Below, piece by piece: positions 25,530-34,796 of a DNA stretch of 64,000 nt (position 1 is the stretch's first letter; each line of letters begins with the position of its first letter). The position numbers and the translations under genes are program-made. The DNA is taken from NCBI RefSeq assembly GCF_002723955.1, contig NZ_BEWN01000002.1, forward strand, positions 670,188 to 734,187, given 5' to 3'. The notes beneath the pieces are model-generated. The model was not told the origin of the DNA and made no database searches. It saw nothing but the letters and a program-made list of their open reading frames with translations. Source of the DNA: Gluconobacter frateurii (lineage in GTDB: Bacteria > Pseudomonadota > Alphaproteobacteria > Acetobacterales > Acetobacteraceae).

Positions 25530-26617
25530 CACGCCTGAAAACCCTTCTTGGGGCGACTGCCCTGTCCGTCCTAGCAGTTTCAGGCGGCTTCTCCAGCGCA
25601 TCCGCCAAGAATCGACCCATCCCCGTGCGGGTCGTCGTGGTGACGACATTTGAACTTGGGAAGGACACGGGCGACACGCCGGGCGAGTACCAGAACTGGG
25701 TTGAGAAGCTCCCGCTCTCGCAGGAAATTCCAGCTCCGGGCACAGATCATGACGTCATGCACTACAATCCGGAACTGCATGTTCTGGGTATCGCGTCCGG
25801 GGAAGGACCGGAGCATATGGCATCGGCCATCACGGCGCTTGTCCTTGATCCGCGTTTTGACCTGAAGCACGCCTATTTCGTTCTGGCCGGAATTGGCGGT
25901 GTCGATCCAAAGTTTGGCACGGTCGGGTCTGCTGTCTGGGCGCCGCGCGTGATCAATGGCGGTCTGTCGCATCTGATTGACCCACGGGAAATTCCGAAGT
26001 CCTGGCCTGATGGCTTTACGCCAGTTCAAGGCAGCGTACCGGATGAGCAGCCACGGCCGCCGCTGCATTCTGTGAGTGGTGACATGGTTTACACTTTCAA
26101 TCCGCAACTCGTGCAGTGGGCCTACGGCCTCACGAAAAACATGACCCTGCCAGACACACCGGGTCTTCAGGCGTCCCGGGCCCGATACAAGGGTTATCCG
26201 GAAGCACTGAAGGCGCCGTCCGTCATGATGGGCGACACCATTTCCGGCGAGACCTTCTGGGTTGGCGAGAAAATGAATGCCTGGGCTGAGCGGTGGGTTC
26301 GCTACTGGACGGATAATCAGGGGACATTGGCCACGACAGCGGAAGAGGACGTTGCGTTCTGTCAGGCGCTTGCCGCACAGGCGAAGGCAGGACGTGTAGA
26401 TCCGCAGCGTGCCCTGATCCTGCGAACGACCAGCAACTTCGACATGCAGTATCCCGGCCAGTCAGCCGCCGAGTTGTTGGCAGAAGAGGCGCATGAGGGT
26501 AGTTACTCTGCGTTCATTCCGTCTGTCGAAGCTGCTTATGCAGTGGGTAGTGTTGTGGTGCGTGAACTGGCGACACACTGGGACAAATACGAGAAGACGA
26601 TGCCGCAGTCTGAGTAA
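25526..26617 (+). CDS. Exported NUP-family purine nucleoside protein (copy 1)
   Basis: A 363-residue member of the purine nucleoside permease (NUP) family with a signal peptide ending near SSASAK. The body carries family motifs FELGKDTGDTPGEYQNWVE, FVLAGIGGVDP, GTVGSAVWAPRVING, VMMGDTISGETFW and RTTSNFDMQYPG. No transmembrane helix is visible beyond the signal peptide, and the fold resembles nucleoside phosphorylases. A periplasmic binding or cleaving role therefore seems likelier than a true permease (inference). It overlaps the deaminase gene by four bases. An AT-rich hairpin (26613-26636) spans its stop and that of the convergent MgtC gene. Confidence 0.85.
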   Translation: MTRLKTLLGATALSVLAVSGGFSSASAKNRPIPVRVVVVTTFELGKDTGDTPGEYQNWVEKLPLSQEIPAPGTDHDVMHYNPELHVLGIASGEGPEHMASAITALVLDPRFDLKHAYFVLAGIGGVDPKFGTVGSAVWAPRVINGGLSHLIDPREIPKSWPDGFTPVQGSVPDEQPRPPLHSVSGDMVYTFNPQLVQWAYGLTKNMTLPDTPGLQASRARYKGYPEALKAPSVMMGDTISGETFWVGEKMNAWAERWVRYWTDNQGTLATTAEEDVAFCQALAAQAKAGRVDPQRALILRTTSNFDMQYPGQSAAELLAEEAHEGSYSAFIPSVEAAYAVGSVVVRELATHWDKYEKTMPQSE

Positions 26618-26621
26618 AAGT

Positions 26622-27344
26622 TTACAGCCTTTTACTTAAAGGCAAGAGGTGTACTGCTCGGATTCCCGGAAGTGCCGCGAGGGCAATGATACCGTGGGAA
26701 ACAGCGCGTTTCCCGCGGATCCTGACGATCATGGTGGGGGTATTTCCGGAACCGGCATCAGTATTGCCAAAGGTAAGGCTCTCAAGCGAAAAGCCCAGTT
26801 CTGTCAGGCATATCAGAACGGGTTTCGCCACGTCGCCTTGATACTGTATCGAAAGATCCGCAGTGCGTTCTCGTGTGTTGGGAAGACGTTTCAGGAGGCG
26901 GGGATACAGCACCATGACGATAAAATGGGCGCCGGTCGTAGCGAGGGCCAGTAGAATAAGCCCTCCGCCGCAAGCCATCCCCAGCGCTGCTGTGAACCAG
27001 ATGGAGGCTGCTGTTGTCAGGCCCCGGACGATATCCCGGCGCATGAAAATCACCCCGCCGCCTACAAATCCGATTCCGGAAACGACCTGAGCGGCCACGC
27101 GCGACGGGTCCAGGACGACTCTGCCGGGCACCAGAATATCCATAAAGCCGTATTTTGAGATCAGCATGAACAGGGCAGCGGAGACCCCAACAAGAGTGTG
27201 GGTTCTCAGGCCTGCGCTTTTTTGCCGCAGTTCCCGCTCCAGCCCGACAAGGGAGGAGAGAATGAAGGCCAGTACCAATTCTTCGAGCTGAAGCCGACCC
27301 TCACCGATCAAGCCTCTTGCGGTCAGATCGAAAAAACCTGTCAC
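26622..27344 (-). CDS. MgtC/SapB-family membrane protein
   Basis: A 240-residue inner-membrane protein. Residues about 20-150 hold the MgtC/SapB domain with four to five helices: SSLVGLERELRQKSAGLRTHTLVGVSAALFMLIS, then VVSGIGFVGGGVIFM and a conserved GLTTAASIWFTAALGMACG. The C-terminal 85 residues are soluble and ACT-like (DVAKPVLICLTELGF). MgtC proteins modulate the F-ATPase or Mg2+ homeostasis in pathogens, but the role in free-living bacteria is unclear. It lies between two NUP genes without obvious link to them. Confidence 0.87.
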   Translation of the reverse strand: MTGFFDLTARGLIGEGRLQLEELVLAFILSSLVGLERELRQKSAGLRTHTLVGVSAALFMLISKYGFMDILVPGRVVLDPSRVAAQVVSGIGFVGGGVIFMRRDIVRGLTTAASIWFTAALGMACGGGLILLALATTGAHFIVMVLYPRLLKRLPNTRERTADLSIQYQGDVAKPVLICLTELGFSLESLTFGNTDAGSGNTPTMIVRIRGKRAVSHGIIALAALPGIRAVHLLPLSKRL

Positions 27345-27433
27345 GATCCAGCTTCCTCCCCTTCATACAGCGGGTCTAACGTTGCATGGAGGAGGAGTGT
27401 TCGGGATCATGACGTAAAAACCAGCCGGGTGAA

Positions 27434-28498
27434 TTAATTCTGGCCGGGGATATGCGTCCGGTATGTTGCCCAATGCGCGATCAGTTCATGGACAACCGGC
27501 TCACCAGCGCGCTCGTTGTTATCAAACGCAAGCTTCTGGCCGGGCGCTTCGTCCCCGATGCTCTCGGTGATCGGCACGCCTGGGGGCGGCATATCAAAAT
27601 TGCTTCCTGAGCGCAGAACCATGACGCGGTTCAGATCGACATATCCCAGACGGGCCAATGTCCGCATATCGAGCTGATAGGTCTGGCTTTCCTCATTGGT
27701 CATGACAAACTGGCCCTGATCCTTTGTCCACAGTTTGACCCATTTTTCCGCCCACTCGTTGCGGGAAGGGCCATGCCAGTAACGAAGAGCACCGAGGGTT
27801 TCACCCATGATGAGCATTGGCGGTTTCTGGGCGTTGGGGAAGCCTTTCCAGGCCTTCCGGCGCTCGGCAATGGCGGGATCATCCGCCATCGGAGTGTTCT
27901 TGCTCAGGTTGAACGCCCAGTTTGCTAGACCCTGATTGAGCGGATAGGCCTTGCTGAGTTCCGCCACATCCGTGACAGAGCCATAATGGTTTGGGTTGGC
28001 TGGTAGCGTATCCGGCTTGTCAGCCCCGATGGCGTACAGACCATACGGCCAGCCTTTCGGAACTGTGCGGTCGTCGATTTCGCGCAACGCATCGCCATCC
28101 ACAACCCAGCGTGCCCAGGCCACGCTACCCACAGAGGCGACATTTGGGTTTACGCCGGAAATGCCGGTGAAAATCCAGTAGGTGTGCGTCAGATCGTAAT
28201 GCGGGTCGAGCGCCAGGGCGTGCAGATCAATGTTGCCGCTCTTGAGGGCGATGCCGTACACGCCATCCGCATTGCGGCGTAGCTTTTCCTGTACGCCGCG
28301 AATGGGGCGTTCTTCATCAAGATGGAGACGCTCCACCCAGTCTTGGTATTCGCCGGGTTCATCGCCCTTGTCCGCGCCGACTTCCCAGTTGGCCACAACA
28401 AGGACCTTGATTTCTTCCTTATGTGGCGCAGCCAGAGCACTGCCCGCACAGAGAAGCCCTGCAAGAGCCAGGCCTGCATTGAAGCGTTTCAAATCCAT
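27434..28498 (-). CDS. Exported NUP-family purine nucleoside protein (copy 2)
   Basis: A 354-residue paralogue of the protein at 25526-26617, with a signal peptide ending at SALAAP. Shared motifs are VVANWEVGADKGDEPGEYQDW, FTGISGVNPNVASVGSVAWARW, MLIMGETLGALRYW and VLRSGSNFDMPPPG. A TTG at 28507 is also in frame; ATG at 28498 was chosen. The two copies differ clearly and so are not a recent duplication. Like its partner it has no membrane helix after the signal. Downstream of tgt-queA on the same strand. Confidence 0.84.
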   Translation of the reverse strand: MDLKRFNAGLALAGLLCAGSALAAPHKEEIKVLVVANWEVGADKGDEPGEYQDWVERLHLDEERPIRGVQEKLRRNADGVYGIALKSGNIDLHALALDPHYDLTHTYWIFTGISGVNPNVASVGSVAWARWVVDGDALREIDDRTVPKGWPYGLYAIGADKPDTLPANPNHYGSVTDVAELSKAYPLNQGLANWAFNLSKNTPMADDPAIAERRKAWKGFPNAQKPPMLIMGETLGALRYWHGPSRNEWAEKWVKLWTKDQGQFVMTNEESQTYQLDMRTLARLGYVDLNRVMVLRSGSNFDMPPPGVPITESIGDEAPGQKLAFDNNERAGEPVVHELIAHWATYRTHIPGQN

Positions 28499-28558
28499 AT
28501 TCCCCAAAGCGAAAGGTCATTGGAGAACACATTATTGGAACAGGATCAGAATGAAAAC

Positions 28559-29725
28559 TTACAAAGCGAGAGAGGGCATGGGCCATTCATCTTCGGTCCA
28601 GTCTCCCTTGGACCAGTCCTCGCGCAGTTTGATCGCCAGTTCGTTCAGCGTGCCATCCACGATAGCGGCCCGGATTTGTCGCATCAGGCGTTGGTAATAG
28701 GCCAGATTGTGCCATGTCAGCAGCATCGGGCCGAGCATCTCTCCAGCCCGGAACAGGTGATGCAGGTAGGCGCGGGTGTAACGGTCAGCCATCGGGCTGT
28801 CGTCATGCGGCGTAATCGGGCGCGTGTCTTCGGCAAAACGGGCGTTGCGCAGGTTGATATAGCCGCGCTCCGTATAGGCGCGGGCCGTGCGACCGGCACG
28901 CGAGGGCATCACGCAGTCGAACATGTCCACGCCACGCATGACTGACCCTAGCAGATCGTCCGGTGTGCCGACGCCCATGAGGTAACGGGCTTTGTCCTGC
29001 GGCAGCAGCGGTGTTGTGAAATCAAGGGTCGAGAACATGAGTTCCTGACCTTCGCCCACGGCCAGCCCGCCGATCGCATAGCCTTCGAAGCCGATCTCCG
29101 TCAGGGCCTTGACCGAATATTCGCGCAGGTCCCGTTCTGTGCCGCCCTGTACGATACCGAACTGGCCGTAGCCTTCACGCGCCGTGAAAGCCTCACGTGA
29201 GCGGGCCGCCCAACGCATGGAGAGTTCCATGGACTTGCGAAGTGTTTCCGGCGTAGCGGGCAGGGCGGGGCACTCATCGAACGCCATGCTGATCGTGGCA
29301 TCGAGCTTGTACTGGATGTCCGTCGAGATCTCCGGCGACAGGCGATGCTTGCTGCCATCAATATGGGACTGGAACGTCACACCATCCTGATCGAGCTTGC
29401 GCAATGCACCAAGGGACATGACCTGAAATCCGCCGGAATCCGTCAGGATCGGGCCAGACCAGTCCATCATTTTGTGCAAACCGCCCAGCTTCTGCACACG
29501 GTCTGCCGTAGGGCGCAGCATCAGATGGTAGGTATTGCCCAGAACAATGCCTGCGCCCGTGGAGCGAACGGCATCCATGGTCATGCCCTTCACGGTGCCG
29601 ACCGTGCCAACGGGCATGAAGGTCGGGGTCGGGACGGTGCCGTGACGGGTGTGTAGATGGCCGGCGCGGGCCTGTCCGCAGGCTGCTTCCGGAACCCACG
29701 TCATCTTTGTGGCCTGTTCGGTCAT
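28559..29725 (-). CDS. tgt: Queuine/preQ1 tRNA-ribosyltransferase
   Basis: Exchanges guanine-34 in GUN-anticodon tRNAs for the queuosine precursor preQ1. The protein is 388 residues, usual for bacterial Tgt. The catalytic Asp in [14 protein letters not shown], the nucleophile in [10 protein letters not shown], the GIVQGG loop, and the [19 protein letters not shown] stretch are all present. Expected zinc ligands are found in the C-terminal part. Its ATG overlaps the queA stop by four bases. Confidence 0.96.
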   Translation of the reverse strand: MTEQATKMTWVPEAACGQARAGHLHTRHGTVPTPTFMPVGTVGTVKGMTMDAVRSTGAGIVLGNTYHLMLRPTADRVQKLGGLHKMMDWSGPILTDSGGFQVMSLGALRKLDQDGVTFQSHIDGSKHRLSPEISTDIQYKLDATISMAFDECPALPATPETLRKSMELSMRWAARSREAFTAREGYGQFGIVQGGTERDLREYSVKALTEIGFEGYAIGGLAVGEGQELMFSTLDFTTPLLPQDKARYLMGVGTPDDLLGSVMRGVDMFDCVMPSRAGRTARAYTERGYINLRNARFAEDTRPITPHDDSPMADRYTRAYLHHLFRAGEMLGPMLLTWHNLAYYQRLMRQIRAAIVDGTLNELAIKLREDWSKGDWTEDEWPMPSLAL

Positions 29726-30765
29726 GGTGTTCGCTCCAGAAGGCAGGCATCACCGTAGGAATAGAATCTCAGTCCGTTGGCGATGGCGTAGGCATAGGCC
29801 TCACGCATGGTGTCGGTGCCGCTGAACGCGCAGACCAGCATGAAGAGCGTCGAGCGCGGCAGATGGAAATTGGTCATGAGCAGGTCCACCGCCTTGAAGC
29901 GATAGCCCGGCTTGATGAAAATGGACGTCTCGCCCCGCCAGGGCTGAACAGTACCGTCTTCCTGCGCTGCACTTTCCAGCAAGCGGAGAGACGTGGTTCC
30001 GACAGCAACAACACGGCCACCGCGGGCGCGTGTTTCATTGATGGCCTGCGCCGTCTCTGCGTCGATCTCGCCCCATTCCGCATGCATGCGATGCTCGGCA
30101 ATGGAGGATCGAACGGGCAGGAACGTGCCAGCGCCGACATGCAGGGTCAGTGTCCGGCGCTGGATGCCTTTTGCGTCGAGCGCGGCCAGAAGATCCGGCG
30201 TGAAATGCAGGCCCGCAGTGGGAGCCGCCACAGCCCCGCGATGTTCGGAAAAGATTGTCCGGTAATCGCTGTCATCCTGCACGGTTGGGCCGAAAGGACG
30301 GTCGATATAAGGCGGCAGGGCCAATGCTCCGACGCGCTCGAGGAACGCATCGAACGCATCCCCTTCGACGGAAAAGCGGATGCTGACGGCACCATCGCCT
30401 TCATTTTCCACAACGGATGCCGTGACCGGATCATCGCCAAAATTCAGCGTATCGTTCGGTTTCAGCTTGCGGGAGTTGCGGGCGAGCGCATGCCAGCTTC
30501 CGTCAGCCAGAATGCGGTCCAGCGTGATGCCGATTTTCGCCTCGCCGCGCGTGGCGGAGAGCTGGGCACGGATGACGGCTGTATTGTTGGCAATCAACAG
30601 ATCACCTTCCCGCAGCAGGCCGGGCAGATCGCGTATGATCCGAAGATCGGGGGCTTCCCCGGAACGCACATGCAGCAGCTTTGCGCTGTCACGCGGTCTG
30701 GCGGGTTCGGTCGCAATATGGTCGCGGGGCAGTTCGAAATCGAACGTGGCGAGTTCATCCGTCAT
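29722..30765 (-). CDS. queA: S-adenosylmethionine:tRNA ribosyltransferase-isomerase
   Basis: Converts preQ1-tRNA to epoxyqueuosine-tRNA using SAM. The 347-residue form starting at 30765 begins [13 protein letters not shown], the common QueA N-terminus, with AGAGAG upstream. Family motifs include [47 protein letters not shown] and [11 protein letters not shown] frame to 30837 would run through a hairpin, so it was rejected. It is the first gene of queA-tgt. Confidence 0.95.
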   Translation of the reverse strand: MTDELATFDFELPRDHIATEPARPRDSAKLLHVRSGEAPDLRIIRDLPGLLREGDLLIANNTAVIRAQLSATRGEAKIGITLDRILADGSWHALARNSRKLKPNDTLNFGDDPVTASVVENEGDGAVSIRFSVEGDAFDAFLERVGALALPPYIDRPFGPTVQDDSDYRTIFSEHRGAVAAPTAGLHFTPDLLAALDAKGIQRRTLTLHVGAGTFLPVRSSIAEHRMHAEWGEIDAETAQAINETRARGGRVVAVGTTSLRLLESAAQEDGTVQPWRGETSIFIKPGYRFKAVDLLMTNFHLPRSTLFMLVCAFSGTDTMREAYAYAIANGLRFYSYGDACLLERTP

Positions 30766-30796
30766 GGGATGCTCTCTAGCAGGTTCAGCCAACATG

Positions 30797-30822
30797 AAAA
30801 CGCCGGACCGGGCAGCCCGGCG
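30797..30822 (-). terminator. Terminator between OsmC gene and queA
   Basis: On the minus strand CGCCGG...CCGGCG (6-bp GC stem, 30801-30822) is followed by TTTT. It lies 60 bp past the OsmC stop and just upstream of the queA start. Confidence 0.7.
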
Positions 30823-30879
30823 CATCTTTTCGGTCAAAAGGCGATTTTTTTGGCCTCGACCCGTCGAGGATGATGCCTT

Positions 30880-31368
30880 TCAGGCATCCTGCTCGCCTTC
30901 ATGAATAATAACAGGCTCGTTCATAACCGGGAAATTGACCGATCGTGCGATGAAGCACATGTCGTGCGCCTTGTGGTGCAGGTCCAGTGCTTTCTCGGCG
31001 TCTGACGTGGCGGACAGGGTGACGCGGGGATGAAGCGTTACGGACGTGAACTGCCCTGCACCGGTGCGGTCTTCTTTCATTTCGCCGGTAGCATGGTCTT
31101 CGTATGCCGTAACGATGATGCCTGCCTGTGCACAGAGCCCCAGAAACCAGAGTTTGTGACAGGCCGACAGGGACGCCAGAAGCAGATCTTCAGGATTCCA
31201 TCGGGCAGGATTACCGCGAAAAGAAGGGTCGGATGACCCTTCAATCGTGGGCTTGCCCGGCGCGGTAATATCGTAATCGCGCGTGTAGCTGCGGGCAGAG
31301 GATGTGCCGGTTCCCGTATTGCCGGTCCAGACAACCTTCACGGAATAAGTGTGCTGTTTTCCGGCCAT
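30880..31368 (-). CDS. OsmC-family peroxidase-like protein
   Basis: A 162-residue protein of the OsmC/Ohr fold. Two redox cysteines sit in LSACHKLWF and DMCFIARSVNFP, the family positions that reduce organic hydroperoxides. The N-terminal strand VKVVWTGNTGTGT and the PEDLLLASLSA helix are typical. A strong ribosome site (AGGAGG) precedes the ATG. The previous gene on this strand is the PQQ dehydrogenase, with a long hairpin between them. Physiological substrate unknown. Confidence 0.88.
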   Translation of the reverse strand: MAGKQHTYSVKVVWTGNTGTGTSSARSYTRDYDITAPGKPTIEGSSDPSFRGNPARWNPEDLLLASLSACHKLWFLGLCAQAGIIVTAYEDHATGEMKEDRTGAGQFTSVTLHPRVTLSATSDAEKALDLHHKAHDMCFIARSVNFPVMNEPVIIHEGEQDA

Positions 31369-31385
31369 GGTTAATCCTGCCTCCT

Positions 31386-31418
31386 ACTGTCTTCCTGCCC
31401 TGATGGCAGGAAGACAGT
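31386..31418 (-). terminator. Long perfect hairpin after the PQQ dehydrogenase gene
   Basis: ACTGTCTTCCTGCC pairs perfectly with GGCAGGAAGACAGT (14 bp, 5-base loop). It begins 4 bp past the dehydrogenase stop on the minus strand. No T-run follows, so it may stabilise the 3' end or give partial termination. Confidence 0.6.
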
Positions 31419-31422
31419 ATGC

Positions 31423-33852
31423 TCATGGGGCTTTGGGTAATGCAAAGGCCACGACTTCATCGCTGTTGCGCGTTTTTAGCCCACCGTGGCCGCCCACAGC
31501 CAGCACGACATATTGCCGGCCGTCTTCGCCCATATAGGTCAGCGGCGTGGCATTGCCGCCGGCATCCAGTTCCGTCTTGAAGAGGGTATGACCGTCATGC
31601 CCATCAAGAACATGGAAGCTTTGATCCGCCAGCGCGCCCATGAACACCAGACCATTCGGCGTGGTCACGCTGCCGCCCATGGAGAAGACACTGGTGGGCA
31701 GGCCAACGGGCATCCGCAGCATGTTTGTCGGGCCAACATTCTTCGTGGTGCCCAAAGCCCGCTCCCAGATGACCCGACGGTGAACAAGATCAATCGCCTG
31801 CATCTTGCCCCAGGGTGGTGCGAGGCAAGGGGCACCAAACGGGCCAAGCCATGGCTTCACGACGGCCGCGAACGGCAGGCCATGTTGGGGATTGTTCGTG
31901 AAAACAGGCTCTGGATAAGGCTGTGTCCAGTCATGCCAGGATTTGTAGAGCCCTTTGGCAAGAGCTTTTTCCTGTGGCACCAGCGTCATCAGGAACGGAA
32001 TAAACGTGGTGTTGATATACATGACACCATGCGTCGGATCGATGGTGCCACCATACCAGTCCGCCACACCATCAAACGCTGGAAACCCTACGGTGCCCTG
32101 CTGGCTCGGCGGTGTGAAAAGGCCCTTGTCCCGCATGGAGCGGAAGGCAATGCGGCAGAACATCTGATCGTACGGGGTCGCGCCCCACATATCGTCTTCC
32201 GTCAGATTAGGGCGGCGCAGATTGGGCATATCGACGGAGAGTGGCTGCGTCGGCGAATAATGCTCACCCGGCGTGTCCCCGGCAGGTACCGGCGTTTCCT
32301 GAACGCGATAGAATGGGGCTCCGGTTCGACGGTCCAGCACGAAGAGTTCGCCCTGCTTGGTTGTTTGTACCAGCGCGGGCGTCAGGGTGCCGTGGGGATC
32401 TGGTAGATCCACCAGAGATGGGCCGACCGGGAGGTCAAAATCCCACAGATCATGATGAACGGTCTGGAAATGCCAGCGCTCTTCGCCCGTCGTGATATCC
32501 AAGGCGACAAGGGAGCTGTCATACTTCTCGTCAAAGCTCCGGCGCTTGCCACCGAAATAGTCAGGCGTGGCAATCCCGAGCGGGACGTAAACCATGTTCA
32601 GCCCGGCATCGGCCGTATAGACGCCCCAGCCATTGGCAGTGCCACGGGTAAAGACTTCGCCGGGATCCAGAGGTTTGTTGGTCGGTGTGCGGCCCATGTC
32701 CCAGGCCCAGGCCAGTTGGCCCGTAATGGCATCAAAGCCACGAATAACGCCGGAAGGTTCGCCAACCGTCTGATCATCATAAACCCAGCCACTCGTCATG
32801 ATGCGGTTATGCAGCACCATGGGTGGGGACGTGATGAAGTGAAAGCCGGGCGGAATGGCACCCATCCCACCCCGGAGATCCACAACGCCATGATCACCAA
32901 AGCTTTCGCAGAGTTTTCCCGTGTCTGCATCGACTTCAAACAGGGTTGGAGGGGAGCTGGAATTTGTTGAGACGATGCGATGGGCACAGTCCGTTCCGGG
33001 CGCATTGACGTAGGATACGCCACGGCAGGCCTGATAGATGTTCTTGCCGAATTCCCCACCCGGCGAATATCGCCAGATTTCCTTTCCCGATGTTGCATCC
33101 AGCGCCACGACATCTCGGTGTGGCGTGCAGAAAAACAGCCGGTTGCCGATCTTGATGGGGGTTGCTTCAAAGCTGAATTCCCGCCCGCGGGAGTTCTCGC
33201 CAGCGCGTGGCAGATCCTTGCTGTGATAGACCCACGCCACTTTCAGAGCGTGAGCGTTGGAAGCGTTGATCTGGGTTGGCATGGCAAAGCGGTCTCCTGC
33301 CGGAGTGCCACCGTAGAACTGCCAGTCATTGGCAGCCTGCTGGTCTGCGCCCGGAAGGGTCGCACCGGTCTCCCCGGGGAACGGATTGAACTGCTGGTCG
33401 CGTGATGCGGTAATGTGCCATCCGCAGGCAAACACGAAGACAAACAGTGCCGCGCAGAATGTCATGCCGCCTGCAATAACGGGTTTGCCGAAGGAGCGAC
33501 GCTCCGTGCCCTGGAGTAGTCGCCCTGTAATCCAGGGGCTGAACACCCACAGGCCCATTCCTGCGGGCAGGGCGAGAGGCGGGAGAAGGCGCCAGCCATC
33601 AAGGCCAACGCGCCCAAGTGCCCAGACAAGCGTATAAAGCAGGAGCCCTGTATAAACTGCGGAAGCGCCGGGGTGCAGCCGGATCATCAGAACGCCGGAT
33701 GCCACCATGAGAACGCCTGCAATGGCGTAATAGAAAGAGCCTCCCAGCCCAATTAACCACAGACCGGGTAAAGCCAGCCCTAGGCCGAGCAGAACGAGCA
33801 AGATGCCCGTCACAAGGGGCAGGAACGAACTGCGTCGCAACGTAGGCGGCAT
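31423..33852 (-). CDS. Membrane-bound PQQ dehydrogenase of the glucose dehydrogenase family
   Basis: A quinoprotein of 809 residues that oxidises a sugar or polyol in the periplasm and passes electrons to ubiquinone. The N-terminal 150 residues hold about five transmembrane helices. From about residue 180 an eight-bladed propeller follows, with tryptophan-docking blades such as GKEIWRYSP, GQLAWAWD and GEERWHFQ. Active-site features of E. coli Gcd are visible: His in CTPHRDVVALD, Asp in HHDLWDFD and Lys in TKQGELFVLDRRTG. The usual length is about 800. G. oxydans is known to hold a second, uncharacterised mGDH-like dehydrogenase besides Gcd; which of them this is cannot be decided by reading. 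Substrate: glucose, quinate, or another polyol. Confidence 0.88.
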   Translation of the reverse strand: MPPTLRRSSFLPLVTGILLVLLGLGLALPGLWLIGLGGSFYYAIAGVLMVASGVLMIRLHPGASAVYTGLLLYTLVWALGRVGLDGWRLLPPLALPAGMGLWVFSPWITGRLLQGTERRSFGKPVIAGGMTFCAALFVFVFACGWHITASRDQQFNPFPGETGATLPGADQQAANDWQFYGGTPAGDRFAMPTQINASNAHALKVAWVYHSKDLPRAGENSRGREFSFEATPIKIGNRLFFCTPHRDVVALDATSGKEIWRYSPGGEFGKNIYQACRGVSYVNAPGTDCAHRIVSTNSSSPPTLFEVDADTGKLCESFGDHGVVDLRGGMGAIPPGFHFITSPPMVLHNRIMTSGWVYDDQTVGEPSGVIRGFDAITGQLAWAWDMGRTPTNKPLDPGEVFTRGTANGWGVYTADAGLNMVYVPLGIATPDYFGGKRRSFDEKYDSSLVALDITTGEERWHFQTVHHDLWDFDLPVGPSLVDLPDPHGTLTPALVQTTKQGELFVLDRRTGAPFYRVQETPVPAGDTPGEHYSPTQPLSVDMPNLRRPNLTEDDMWGATPYDQMFCRIAFRSMRDKGLFTPPSQQGTVGFPAFDGVADWYGGTIDPTHGVMYINTTFIPFLMTLVPQEKALAKGLYKSWHDWTQPYPEPVFTNNPQHGLPFAAVVKPWLGPFGAPCLAPPWGKMQAIDLVHRRVIWERALGTTKNVGPTNMLRMPVGLPTSVFSMGGSVTTPNGLVFMGALADQSFHVLDGHDGHTLFKTELDAGGNATPLTYMGEDGRQYVVLAVGGHGGLKTRNSDEVVAFALPKAP

Positions 33853-33950
33853 GGAATTTTTCCTTTGGGGTAACCGAAAGGATTAATCCCGCACGGGGGA
33901 GCGCAGTTTCCTAAAAAAGAAAATAGGGCGTTCTTTTGCGCCCGACTGTT

Positions 33951-34739
33951 TCAGATCGACTTCAGTGCGCCGCCATCAATACGGATCATGCTGCCTGTCA
34001 CGTAAGCCGCCGCCGTGCCGGCAAGGAAAGCGGCAGTCGCGCCGAATTCTTCGACAGTGCCGTATCGTCCAACGGGGATATTGCGGGCTTCTTCCGCCTG
34101 AATGTCTTCTGATGCTTTACCCGTCTTGCGGGCTTCAGCCTCTGCCAGGAAATGGGTTCGATCCGTTGTGATATGGCCGGGCAGTAGCATGTTGACCGTC
34201 ACGCCATAGGGAGCCACTTCCGTTGCAAGTGTTTTGGACCAGCCCGCGAGTGCTGAGCGTAATGTGACGGAGACGCCAAGCCTGATATTCGGCTCAACCA
34301 CAACAGATGAAGCGATGGTGAGGATGCGTCCCCACTGGCGCTCCTTCATACCGGGCAGTACAGCATCCGTAATTCTGAACAGGCTCAGAACCATGGTTTC
34401 AAACTGCTGTTTCCATGTGTCTACGGAAATGCCCTCAACACCTGATGGAGAGGGGCCGCCAGTATTGTTTACCAGAATGGAAATATCCGGATGCTGCGTG
34501 CGGATGGCCTGAGCGAATTCCTCAACGGAGGCGCTGTCCGACAGATCAACCGGCAGCGCCACAGTCTGAACGCCGTGCTGGCTGGCAATGGCCATGGCCG
34601 CTTCTGTCAGCCTGTCACTGGCGCGTGCAGCCAGAATGATATGGACCCCTTCTGCCGCCAGTGCCTCTGCAACGCCCCGGCCCAGGCCGGAAGAGGCGCC
34701 AAGAACAAGAGCTTTGCGGCCGGAAATCTGGAGGTCCAT
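33951..34739 (-). CDS. Atypical SDR-family protein without the usual catalytic tyrosine
   Basis: A 262-residue short-chain dehydrogenase/reductase. The cofactor loop GASSGLGRGVAEALAAEG and NNTGGP motif are kept. In the catalytic segment the expected YxxxK is replaced by a TLRSALAGWSK stretch, with no Tyr four residues before the Lys. A serine remains in ILTIASSVVVEP. This variant is seen in a FabG-like subgroup annotated as 3-oxoacyl-ACP reductase-like; activity is uncertain. The protein ends with GSMIRIDGGALKSI. The gene lies between mazG and the PQQ dehydrogenase on the same strand. Confidence 0.82.
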   Translation of the reverse strand: MDLQISGRKALVLGASSGLGRGVAEALAAEGVHIILAARASDRLTEAAMAIASQHGVQTVALPVDLSDSASVEEFAQAIRTQHPDISILVNNTGGPSPSGVEGISVDTWKQQFETMVLSLFRITDAVLPGMKERQWGRILTIASSVVVEPNIRLGVSVTLRSALAGWSKTLATEVAPYGVTVNMLLPGHITTDRTHFLAEAEARKTGKASEDIQAEEARNIPVGRYGTVEEFGATAAFLAGTAAAYVTGSMIRIDGGALKSI

Positions 34740-34796
34740 ATACGGTGTCCCTTATGGAGCGCGCGCCTTAAAGACGGGGAGAAAACGGAATGGGTT

